A stretch of 64,000 nucleotides of DNA from Polydactylus sextarius (Eukaryota > Chordata > Actinopteri > Polynemidae). Position 1 is the stretch's first letter. Each line of letters starts with the position of its first letter. The notes under the pieces are model-generated. The model did not search any database. It was not told the origin of the DNA and saw nothing but the letters and a program-made list of their open reading frames with translations. Shown here in pieces: positions 1 to 56,100 of the stretch. The stretch is taken from assembly GCA_016801845.1 (NCBI GenBank), contig CM028906.1, positions 13,148,501 to 13,212,500 of the forward strand. The letters run 5' to 3'. The position numbers were made by a program, and so were the translations under genes.

Positions 1-2079
1 TCAGATTCAGGATGTTTATGAAATATCTAAGGCTTTGTGTGTCTGCGTGCGTGTGTGTATTGTTGTAGTGTAACTATTCCAGACTGCACTTATCAGTTTG
101 ATACATACCAACCCTACAAGCAAGGTCAAGTCAGGCCTTTCACTGAGATCTCAGCTTGACTTTAAGCTCCTCCTGAGGCTAAAGGATTTGTCTTCAATCA
201 AACTTCAATAAAGAAAACGGCACCAGAATCCACTTAGAAAATCCAAACAAACCTAAGACAATCAAGTAAAAAAAAAAAAACCACAAAGAGACATAAGAGC
301 TAAAAATGGAGATTGTTTTATATTGCATACTTTCCATTATTCGGCAGAAGCTTTTCGGCAGAAGTCGACACGAAGTTGCATTTGAAAGATGGTGGAGCAA
401 CTATTATTGGGTCCTCGCACAAGGACACATCCAAAAAACAGCTATGACTAAAAACATTGAAGGAGGTGTTATTATCACAAAGTAATCACGCAAATGTTGA
501 TCAAGGTTTAACTGCCAGACAACTTTAGGTTTCATTATTGTAATTGTTTTTTTTTCTGATTCTACTTTCTTTTTTGTGCATTTCTGGAACCCTCTGCGTT
601 GGCACTTTTCTTTGCCAACTCATTGACCTTATTGGAATAATTCAGCAGGCTACATTTTTCTCTAATACACCTCTAATATTAGTTTATACACAGCCTTTTC
701 TTTTTTATTTTTTGCTACAATGTCCTTCATGAGGGTATAAACAAGCTAAGCGCCATAAAATAAAATATGTTCCGCTCCATGACATTGTCTGATGGCTGTA
801 TCCGCAGAATAACCCTCTCAGGAAGCAGATCCACGTGTGACATGAGTCTTCTCGACTTGTGTCCAACCCACATCAACCACACCATTTCATATGAGACAGC
901 TGTCGCTCTGCTGCTCTCTGTCAGCATGTTGAGACTCTCCAGTCTGCAGCGTCAGTCTTACACTTCACCGATAACTCCGACAATTACAGTGAATTAAATC
1001 TAGAAACCCAAGTGAAGTTCGGTGTTCAGCGACTAACTCAGCAGTAATGTTTTTCACAGTAAAGTTAAATGTAGCCGTTGTTTCATTAAGCAGTTAGTTT
1101 TGACCACCATCTATTCATCCCAAAGATGATGATGTCTTTCATGTCCATGTGTAGGTGGATGGACAAATGTGACAGACATGACGTGGCTACAAGCATCGCT
1201 CCTTACACAACCTTTGTACAACCTTTCACCAGTGGGAAGCCCTTTGCAAAATACATTAGCTTTGACATGAGCAAGAGGCTGCTGGTATAAGAGCTGTTTT
1301 GGTTTTCTGTGCGTCTTCTCCTCCATCCGTTTGTTGTCTAACTGAAAGGTATGATGAATGCAGTAGACGAGTGGAGCTCGCGGCTGTTTCTACTCCTCTC
1401 CTCTCCCATCCATCAACCCCGTCTATCTTTTCTCTTCACTCTCCTGCTCCTCTTCTTCTTAGTCACACCTCTTTCTCTGCTGTCTTTCTATCAGCCCACT
1501 AGTATGTTCTTCTCCTCTCTTTCTCTTTCCATCAGCGTGCTTCTTTTTATTTATTTATTTATTTTTACTTTTTTTGACCTAATTTCTGTCCCTCTCTCTC
1601 ACCCGACTGTCGAGCGCCACGGCGTTAAGGGCCAGAAGTCTTCGCCTCGGAGCATAAGTGTGTTTGTGTGCATAATGGCCTCGTGATTAGCCGAAGTAAG
1701 GCGAAGGATGGCTCAACAGATCTAATCATTGGTTGTCATCCTTTCATAATGAAGCGATAAGATGACCACTGTGTGTCCGCCCACACTGCCACACATACAC
1801 ACAACCGTCACACTCATTTATGTTCAGTCAAAATCAAGCCGGCTAAGTCGGACATTTGCCATGTCACCTAGTGAAAATAAAACTACGAAAGTGCTCAAGG
1901 TCAGTGCGGTGACAACACGCCTGTCTGTCTTTCTGCCTGCTCTCGTCTGCCTCGCCTCCCTGTGTTCTCTCCCATGTCCTCTTTCGCCCTCTCTGACAGA
2001 CAGCTAATGTGAACAGACATCACAAAATGTCAACATTTATTTATTTATTTAATTTCTGTTCCTCTGTGTGTTTTTACAG
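1..2079 (+). other. itfg1: itfg1 intron (partial), no gene seen
   Basis: AT-rich non-coding DNA with a pyrimidine-rich stretch at about 1379-1540 and a short (TTTA)n run at about 1548-1570. No earlier itfg1 exon could be recognised; short open frames here look random. Confidence 0.6.
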
Positions 2080-28010
<25,931 letters not shown>

Positions 28011-29065
28011 AAGAAGTACAGTGCATCATGGGAGATCATCCTCTCCTGTGCTTTTCTGCCTGCCCCCCTCTCCCTCATTTCACACCGAGTCATTTCAAGG
28101 ACCAATAAATGGATCCTCATTTGCACCAAAACGTTTCTTTTTGATATTTTTCAATCCTCAAGTCAGAAGTGAAATATTTATGTTTCATTTCATTTATTCA
28201 TTCCAGCTTTAGAAGTACAGGAGCTGCAACAAGGCCACAGAGACACACAGAGAAATCCTAATGGAGATCACTCACAAGTTTAAAGCAGGGATTTCTTTAG
28301 ATGGGCTGTAGTCAGCAGCAGCATCACCGCTGGTGTTATTACAGTATTTTGACAAAATGGCAGAATTCAAGTTACTCCAAAAGAGTTTTCTCTTTGTTTA
28401 TATCAGTTCACTGGAAAAGGAAGCACTTTTGCCTCCGTGTGTTGAAACGTGTAATGTAACTTTAAATCTGTGTGTGCTACTGTCTTTGTCTAAGTTGAAT
28501 CACCTCTTTCATTTGACTGTGACTTTGTAAAGAAATCCTGCAGATTTTATTACTGGTATGTGAGAAATGAAACTGAAGTCAGTCGTCGTCTCAGCCTTGT
28601 GACTGCAGCAGCAACTGGTGTGAACACAAACGGACTCATGATTTTTCTGTCACCAGTCCCCCCCACCCCCCAGATATGATGAACGGCCTTGAGCTTTTCT
28701 GAGTGCGGATTCATCTTTTTCATCTTTGATTGTAGCACAGTGCATCATGGGAGTGCCAAAAAAAGTGTTTCTGTGTTACATCGTGTAAATACCTAAAGCT
28801 ACTGCATCAAGGCTCAGCAAAGAGTCTACAGTTTTGTTCAAGACATAGGTTTGATTTTTGTTTATTGGAGCAAACACTCAGATATTTATTTAATAAAAAT
28901 GAGCTCATGCCTTTCCATGTTGTTTGCACTTTTTTAACTAATGATTAACTGTGGCTGTATGTAATTTATTTTGTTTCGTGGAATTTATTTGCAAATGAAT
29001 GTTAAAGCTACTAAACGTGTTTACTCACTGAAGTTGGAAATAAAAGTCTCTCCTGTTGAATTGAG
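28011..29065 (+). other. itfg1: itfg1 3' UTR with candidate poly(A) signals
   Basis: AT-rich sequence follows the itfg1 stop. AATAAA occurs at 28892-28897 and at 29039-29044; the second is followed by a GT-rich stretch and is the likelier main site, with the end inferred about 20 nt beyond. A 17-nt sequence resembling a ZNF143-type site occurs twice in it, at 28018-28034 and 28737-28753. Confidence 0.6.
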
Positions 29066-30469
29066 TTCTGAATGGGTTCTTTTATAGGTTATTAGACTTT
29101 TTGTCTTTTTTATGTTGTTCTCTTTAAAGCTGCTGGTGAAATAAACAGATACATGTTAGATCCCAAACCTATAATTTACCACTGATAAGAATTCTTCCCC
29201 TGAAACTCTTTTTTCTATGAATATCTTTTGTTTGTTTTTCAGCAGAGAAGCCAGAGGGAAATTTACACACTCAAAATAATCATCTTTATATATATTTATA
29301 CATGATTATCTAAAACTGTAGTGAGTGAAGCAGCACAGAAATTAAACAGCCTTTAATTTTCCACAGGACCCCGGGAGGCTCCTTTGAGGAGCCCTCTGGG
29401 TCCAGCACCCCACATCAGGAGCCCCCCTGCTAAATAATGCATGGAGGGAGTTAACCTCCCCTGCATGGCAAATGAGAGTAAAGATCAAGTCTGATTCGTT
29501 TTAAGCAGATCACCACTGATGCAACACACCATGGCCAGCGTTGTGTATGTTACACTAACGTACACAACTGAGAGTCCAGAGCTGTGTGCGTTTGCAGAGG
29601 AGACACGGAGAAAGAGAGAGAAGGAGGGGGGACCTAAAGCAACGAGGGGGTGGTGCACTTTTAACAGTGTTAAGCTGTACAGAGAAAACCAGAACAGACC
29701 CGGAAAACACTGTGAGTTTTCTTTAAAAATAAAAGCACAGGGGGGAAAATGTATTGAAATGCATAAAAGCAGAGCTATTTTTTGAGAACTTATGATTTTA
29801 AAGATGTGATTTATAGATCCTAGAGTCCTATAGAGTCTGGTGTGCCCGATAATGAGGTAAATGTCTACATCCATGTACCATATTAAGCATGTACATCCAT
29901 ATATGGAAATATACATTTACTCTTACTCATTATTTTTTTTCAGTGACAATTGTGATTGTGAATCTGAAGAGAATAGGAAGCCTAACATGATTGAGTTTCA
30001 TAACTGATCATTTTAATATAATTCTGTCATTTTCAAGAAGGAGTAACTCAACACAGCAGCAACACTAGGATCAGTCTGAGATTTGCTTCATTTTATTTCA
30101 CTTAACATTTCATTATCAATAAGAGCAAAACAAAGCAGATTTTTCTGTAAAGCATAATGTCATAACGCATCCATTCATCTATGACCATGATTCTTCAGTA
30201 ATAGTAACAAGGACATTTTCCCAAGAAAATAATCTGGTGACCATCATTTAACAATATGAATGTATATTATAATATGATACAGTGAAATACATTTACTGGT
30301 GCCGTGCATGTCCCCTCTTTGAATTCATTTCCTTTTCACGTAAGCGTTATGATTTAAAAAGTTGCAACTTCGTCTGTGAGGTTTTACTTTGAAAGATAAA
30401 ACCGGAAATGTGATGTCTTCACTGTGTTCCCCTTGACGATGCTCATGACAAACCACTCATTGATGTAAG
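29066..30469. other. itfg1-neto2 intergenic region
   Basis: AT-rich, about 1.4 kb. A small GC-rich stem ggctcctttgaggagcc lies near 29378-29394. No gene, RNA or complete mobile element recognised. Confidence 0.55.
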
Positions 30470-31003
30470 CAGCGCCCACGGCTTAAATGAGCTTCGTTCA
30501 GGAGCATTTCTTAGTTCAGACACGGACGAAGATCAGACACAGGCGCACCCTCCTCCTCCTCCACCACCACCACCACCTCCTCCTCCTCTTCTTCTCTACC
30601 TCTGTACTCTTCCTTCATCTCTCTGTGTCTCTCCATCACCCGTCACCTGTCCACATGCTTCCTCTGGATACTTGTCTCTTGTAAGAGCGCGTCCACCGGT
30701 GCCGCTCCACATGTCATCTCCAGTGTGGTCCCAGTGGAAGCTGTATTCACACTGATGATGTCTGGATGAAGGGCTTCAGCTTCATCTTCCAGCCCTGAAC
30801 ACAGCAGGATCTCGGAGCGGAGAAGGTGCTGGTGGGTGCCGCTGTGTTCTTGGAGCGTGGCTCTGCGTAATGGATTTACTGTTGGCGAAGAAAAGTTGGA
30901 TTTTGTAAAGAGAACCCGCTGCGGATCCCTAAGATGGACACGATAGGAGGGCGTTTTTAAAGAATAATAAGTGCTTTGGGTTGGAATCACACCGTGAGAG
31001 GAA
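30470..31003 (+). promoter_or_regulatory. neto2: neto2 promoter / 5' UTR region
   Basis: Sequence composition changes from AT-rich to mixed with scattered CpG and a (CTC/CAC)n run at about 30549-30595. No clear TATA box is placed correctly. An upstream ATG at 30656 opens a nine-codon frame (MLPLDTCLL) that would be a uORF if transcription starts before it. The start site itself cannot be placed from sequence. Confidence 0.45.
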
Positions 31004-49644
<18,641 letters not shown>

Positions 49645-51455
49645 ATGGAGAGGAGAAGAAAAACAGGAAGAGAATTCACTCAGAGATACAAGATTGAAGA
49701 AGAGACAGGAGGAATCCTATGTTGGTCACTCCTGTTTCTTCTTCTACTAGTTTTATTAGTATTGTGGGAGCATCCCCATTCGTCGTCTCACATGGAGGTT
49801 TGGAAAGAACAGGGAACAAGAAGCAATGGACCAGAAGAGAAAAACATGGAAACCAGTGGCTCTATTCTTCAGAAACTGAAGGATTTCAAATGAAGGAAGC
49901 ATGGAGACATCTTGTCTCTTCTCCAGTCTTTTACTCATTTAATCTCTCCCCCCGTCACGTTAGACTCACAGGAGAATGTTCTCGCATGCAGATCCAGCCT
50001 TCTCTCTGTGTGGAGACCTAAAAGACAAGGAAACCACTCAGATACAGGGAGAGACAAAAGGTGGAGAGACTAACTTTTTACATTTATTCACCTGCCATGC
50101 ACACATATATATGATATATAGTGCGTCTTCTAATAATTTATTTGAGTCTTTATTTTTGTCGGTGTGCCGTACTGTTAAAACCAGTATATATCCTGCCCCA
50201 TGATGATGTTTGGCTTTTAACTCTTTAATCTTTTTCAAATGTTGCTCAGATGATTTTATGAAGATGATCTATCCATGACTTGGTGTTGCAGTTGATGACG
50301 AAGTTACTGTTGTTGATGATGAACAGAAGTATGATGCTGATGATGATGACAATGATGATGTGATATTACAATAATAATTATGTAGTTTTTATGCTTACCT
50401 CACACATACACAGAAGGTACGCTCCATTCAGTCTCTCCTCAGGACGAGCACATGAAGAGACTCTTATTTTGGTAAAAAAAAAAAATTTAAAATAGAGAAG
50501 AGACTATTTCTGCTCTGTGAGCTTTATAGCATATGGGCATTCAGGCAATAAGTAATTGTTTATGGAGTATGAAATGTTTGGTGGTGAGAACTGGACTGAA
50601 TTGAAAATAGCAACCATCCCGCTCCCCAGACTCCACACCTTTATCAGGAGAAAATGTCATTTCTCAATTTCCCCATGAACTCAGTGTTTAAGACAAGCAC
50701 AACCTGTTTCCCTATAGAGACAGACATGTAGCCTATACGGGACTCATTTATTATTTTAACCACTGGTTGTATTATTTCATTCTGTTGAATTAAATGAGAG
50801 CTTACTCACCTCCCTGTGTGCGCTCTTCTGTTCAATCATAGAAATAGCTGGATATTTCACATAAAGGTAAGACGCAGAAAATGACCTCTACAAGGTGTTA
50901 TAATGGGATCGTTATTGACACACAAAAGTGAGTTAGCCATGATTTACTTTAAATTGTGTGAACCTTCGAGCACATGAGTGTAAGTTATTGTTAAAGCTAC
51001 TGAATTTCAGGCTGTTTAATACTAATTGTTGCAATATGATCAGATCTGCCTCATATATTAAAGAATAGGATTAAATACAGAGCAGACATTTCCTTCACTG
51101 CTGTGATGCATTAGTCCTGTCTGATGCTTATAGTATCTTTTTAATATAGCAGATACTCATGGTCACATGTATTATGCTTTAGTGACGTTGTCCCCTTTAT
51201 AGTATATCACAAATGTAAATAATTGCATTGCTGCGCTATGTTATTATTTATAGTTACATTATCCTTGCTGTAAATGTGCTATAATCCCTCTCAGGTTCCT
51301 CTGGCGTCATGGAGGGAGACATGAACATCACTCAAAGGAATGAAATGAAGGCAGCTCCACCTGCAGACAGACTTCACTTGTTATTTGCTGATTAAAAAAA
51401 AAACTGCAAGAAGAACTAAAGACAACTACCTGGACAATAACACACTGTTTTCTAT

Positions 51456-51905
51456 ATGACAAACCACTCTTTACCAACACAGATGTGGATTATTTTGGCC
51501 CATTTGAGGTCAGAAGAGGATGTGCCATGGTCAAGCATTATTCCCTTCACATGCTTAACTGTCAGAGCACTACATATTGAAGTGGCCCTTTCCCTTGACA
51601 CAGATTCATGTATTAATGCCATACAGCGATTCCAAGCCAGAAGAGGTCAGGTGTCAATCATTCGTTCTGACAACGGTACAAAGTTTGTCAGGGACTGAAA
51701 TAGAGCTGCGAGAGACATTAGCAGAACTGGACCAGTATGGCAACAATGAAGCGATGATGAGAAAAGGAGTGCAGTGGATCTTTAATCTGCCTGCTGCTTC
51801 CCAACACAGAGGCATTTGGAAGCGTCAAAACCGCAGAAAGGTGTTGAGCTGTGTTGTAAGGCAACAGCAGTTGCCTTACAATAGGAACAAATGTGTGTGG
51901 TAAAA
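51456..51905 (+). pseudogene. BEL/Pao retrotransposon integrase fragment, frameshifted
   Basis: Three overlapping plus-strand frames together show the integrase core of BEL/Pao elements: FGPFEVRRG, then HIEVALSLDTDSCINAIQRF and RSDNGT, then LRETLAELDQ and PAASQHRG. At least two frameshifts (about 51540 and 51690) and stops break it. No LTRs, protease or reverse transcriptase were seen, so only a fragment survives. It lies in the sense orientation within the neto2 3' region. Confidence 0.8.
51854..51881. repeat. Short perfect inverted repeat at the end of the integrase fragment
   Basis: TTGTAAGGCAA, six-base spacer CAGCAG, then TTGCCTTACAA: two exact 11-bp arms. Confidence 0.9.
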
Positions 51906-52879
51906 GCATAATTAATGTTATTATTATGTCTCTTGTAAAATTAAAAATGAATTGAGGTTTGGAGTAGTCCAAATGTACTTTTGAATTCTTATGTGAATGC
52001 TTATTTGAATTTATATTAATAAGGAGACATGATTGAAAAAGAATTTTTCAGTGGACTCACATCTCAATTATCTTCAAAAACTAAACATGTTGAAACATAA
52101 ACAGCTGACCACGCTGTTGTAGACACGTTAGTCAGTGTTCAATGAAATGTATGATGGGCAGTAGTGGGGAATGTGGATCACATCACAGACAGACAGGTGT
52201 TCCTACCTAATGTTGAACTGAAGTCAGTGTGGTTAGTGGCACAACATCATATGAAGCTGTTCACTAAGTCTCCTTGTCATCCTTTTCATCTGTGATAAAG
52301 TCAACATGTAGAAGTCATCCAACATACAAGAGCTTCTCTGAATATCTTGTTACCATGTAGAAGCAGGATCGAGAGATGTAAAGGTTAAACAAAAACAGAT
52401 ACAACACAGTTCCTTTGGATGCTACAGTATTGCTGGACACCACATCTGGGAAACATCCTTGAAGCTCGACATACTATGACCTGTCACTGAGGTAGTCTGT
52501 AATTCAGGCCACGTGGTTGTGGTCTGGATTACAGACACAAACCAGGAGCCTGAGGTGCAGTAGAACCAGGATGTAGGTTCATGGAAGATGGTGGGGCTAC
52601 TGCTGGAACTGTATCCCAGTATTGTGTTGACACAAGGAGATATCTTTGCCCCCCTTTGTGGCCCCAACTGCTCCTTCTGAAGCTCTCATGACAGATCACA
52701 TCAGAGGCGCAGTCTACTTGACTAATCAGCTGTTTTAAGTCTCACACTCTCATGCACTAAACAAACTCTTAAATAAAATATTCTGGCAGTGAAAACAGCA
52801 AATAAGACATATTATAACTGTATATTTTGTGTGTATTTAATGTGAAATAAAATATAAAAATGATTCATAATACAATAAC

Positions 52880-53072
52880 TTTATGTGGTGTGTTGTTTTT
52901 GAGTAAGTGAGATCAGCCGTTATACAACATACCGGCAGCCTGGAGGCAGCAGCGGACACACACAGCGTCTAACTTCCCGGAAACAGAGACACGAGGTGAG
53001 AAAAACATTTTCCACCGGCTCTTTCTCTTTGTCCATCCACCTCCCCGCTGAAGCAACATCCACAGCAACACC
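52880..53072 (+). promoter_or_regulatory. dnaja2: dnaja2 promoter / 5' UTR region
   Basis: CpG-containing, TATA-less sequence (accggcagcc, cagcgtct, cttcccgg) immediately before the strong-context ATG, as expected for a housekeeping chaperone promoter. cttcccggaa resembles an ETS-type site. It begins only a few tens of bases after a candidate neto2 poly(A) signal. Confidence 0.5.
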
Positions 53073-53150
53073 ATGGCGAATGTTGCCGATACTAAACTAT
53101 ACGACATCCTCGGAGTCTCTCCGTCCGCAACTGATAACGAGCTGAAAAAG
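53073..53150 (+). CDS. dnaja2: dnaja2 coding exon 1
   Basis: ATG in strong context, 26 codons (MANVADTKLYDILGVSPSAT...), donor gtaaca after 53150. Encodes helix I and the start of helix II of the J domain. Confidence 0.95.
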
Positions 53151-56100
53151 GTAACAACACAACAAAGTCCGGATATACTGTGAAATAACAATATATGCCT
53201 GTTAAGAATGTCTAAACGTCAGAATCCCCACCATCAGGAAATGCGTTGCTATGCGCAGCTAGCTAGCATTAGCTCTCAATTGAGCTAGCATGCTAAACCA
53301 GTAAGCTAACTGGCCTGATTGATCATATGACGATGCTGCTTTAACGTGTTACTATTATGTGTTCTGAGAAAACTGTTGTTTTTATTTAGCACTGTATCTT
53401 TAATAGCCTTGTTTCCTCTCGGTTCACATGGATACTGCTAACACAGAGCGAAATTCAGTTAATTGGGTTGTAAGAATCAAATGATTGACCTCACGTTAGC
53501 ATTAGCTCAGGTGTTTCCCATGGAGCTAGCCGAGCCTGTCGAAGGTTGTAGAAAGAGGCAGTTTGTGGGTTACAAGCGCTAAAAACCACCAACTAACACA
53601 CTTTAGGGAAGAGAGAGATATTGACAGGAGGATGGCTCCAATTTTAATCTTTAGGACATATGTTTGTAGTAGCGTGACTGAACGTCACTTAATCCAGACA
53701 TTTTCTTAACATTAACCCAATGTAACGCGTACCATAAAACTAAATTATTGTTATTATAATTATGTCGACACAATTGCAATAGAGCCAAAATGTTCTGTCA
53801 CTTCGTGGTTTTACAGAGGCGTCTTATGACATAACGTTAAATGTTAGCGTTTAGTTGGATTGTTAATGTCAAATCCAGCTCTCACTAGCATCAGTTAGCT
53901 AGCTACATACAGCGTGTCGATTTAACCATTTGGTTGTGAACTGTTGTAGCTGTATCTCTAACCTTGTATCTTTTTAATGTGCGACATTTAAAGAACTATT
54001 TCCACCACTTAACGCATTTTATCAATTTAGCCAACACTAGGTAATGATTGTTGTCCGATCGCTAGCTAGTGTTAGCAAGATATGCTAATTAGCACACGCA
54101 CGTTTACCGTTAGCGATTAAATTGTCAGACATTTTGAACTGCCATTTTTTGACAAAAGGGTAATTCCGGATATAATGTACAACATGACAAACTTGTAGTT
54201 TTTTGAAACGCTTAAACTATTAAACTCAAACTTCACATTAATTAGAAGCGTAACGCAGTAACGGAAGTGCGGTCCGTTGTAACGATATGCGGTAGTTACA
54301 CAGTAACGTGTGATTGCGTAAACAGTTGATCGATTTCTTTCATGTGTTTGGCTCATGTCACTGTTCGATTCCAGTGAAGAACGCACGTCAGTAATCAAAT
54401 TATCAGCGACTGACATTTCGTCTTTTTTATCTGTTCCGCAGGCATACCGGAAACTGGCAAAAGAATATCACCCTGACAAAAACCCAAATGCTGGTGACAA
54501 GGTAAGACATTCGTGACAGTGCTTAGCTTTAAATTGGACTGAAGCTGCTCATGATGTCCATGTGGATGGGTAGTGCTGTTTCCTTGTAAAAGAAAATGGG
54601 AACAGGAATTACAAATACACATGACGTTTTGATTCGGGTGGTTTTGGGCCTCATCAGAGAGGCTTTAAATAAGATGCTTTGAGACCAAGTGCTTGGAAGC
54701 AGATCCATCTCCTTATGGGTAGTCTTAAATTTTCAGGTTAGAAATGTGCTTGGACAAAGCTATAGCCAGGGGTAGCTAAAGCAAAGTATTTGGTGAATTT
54801 AAAGTCTTAATGTTTTATAATTTATTCAGCATTGTCAGTGCAGTATTACTTAGTTTGCAATAAGGCAATGCTTCTTTGTAGTAGTTCTTCTTACATTTCC
54901 CATTCCTCCCCTTCACCATTATCTCACACCCCCTACTGCTCTACATAATATTGTAATTGGCTTCTCAAGTAGTATTATTCACATTATTAGCAGAATTTTT
55001 ACACATTAAGTCCCTCTTTTTATCTTTCCGTATAGAAGAGTGCCATTTTCTCAGCAGGTCATCAAAGCGCTAGCAATAGGAAATGGCAGCTTGGGACAAT
55101 TAAGCCTCAAGGTGGTTTTATGTAATGGTGAAAACACTGGTATTTAAGCAAATTAAGTGCGGGCCAGCTCATGATTTCCTTTCTAATGTCAATGAGACAA
55201 ATTTGTAGGTCATTTTGAACTCTTGTCAAGATAATGTGAAGGGTACTGATTGAACTGTACAGTATCGGTTAAGATTGTAGTTTTGGGCATTGAATCATTG
55301 TTCTTTCAGATGTCAGATAATTGATATAGCTTATGTTTGAGTCAAATCTGTTTGTCTTGTCATTTTCTTACCACGGAACATATTAATGCCTTTATGGGAT
55401 GTTGAATGACAGGGCGTGTGATTAGGCATTGTATGGCGCTTGTAACAATACAGCAATCTTAAGCTTGCTTTACTCTGATTGTAGTTGTGTTCCCTCCACA
55501 TCTGAGGTGAAAGGCTAATAGAAATATTACCACGGTGCAAGGGTCTTACAGAAAATGGATGATAGCTCTTTATTAAATATGAACCTCCTGTGTGACAGTT
55601 ATTAACAACTTCAGTCTTTTTGCATAGGCCTCTGGTGTTTACCTATTAACAGATGTCCACATCAGACAATGGACATAATTTAAAATAATGAAACATATGT
55701 ATAATTAATCTTTGAAGGAAAAACTCGGACTCTAATCACTAGATTTCCTGTTTTTTCTTCTCTCATTATTCAGTCTTCTGCTCCAATCACAGCTCATTAT
55801 CTCAAAAATATCTACTTTGGTACTATTATAGGTATTTAATGTACTCCAGGATACACATAGCTGACGGTGCAGATTTACTAGACAGTTGTTGTAACTGTAG
55901 AACAACATTTTATTTGCAATGTTAGTGTTGGTGTCACCTGACAGCAGATGTTTTCCTCTTCATTTGGCATTTTAGCACATTTTCCCATATGTACCACTCT
56001 TAGCAGCACCATATGGACTCCTGTAATGTCTGTTTCAGCTGGTATTTCTGCTGTCCATTTTCTAATTCTGGGTAAAACTCTTGTTTTCATTATGTACGGA

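Larger units (their letters stand above)
49645..52870 (+). other. neto2: neto2 3' UTR and 3' flank
   Basis: The stretch runs from the neto2 stop to the dnaja2 promoter. It has no conserved ORF. It contains a (GAT)n-like run at about 50295-50360, poly(A) runs, a decayed BEL/Pao integrase at about 51456-51905 and unidentified repetitive-looking DNA at about 52100-52700. AATAAA at 52846-52851 is a candidate poly(A) signal, but several ATTAAA/AATAAA variants upstream could serve, so the true end of the UTR is not fixed. Confidence 0.4.

Noticed and set aside
1299..2007. Possible upstream itfg1 exons in 1299-2007
   Set aside because: Frames are Ser/Leu-rich from pyrimidine tracts and do not show FG-GAP or ITFG1-like sequence; no suitable phase-matched splice pair was found.
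52422..52667. 81-codon minus-strand frame downstream of neto2
   Set aside because: The region looks repetitive, but I could not assign it to any family; no conserved residues seen, so it is not called a gene.
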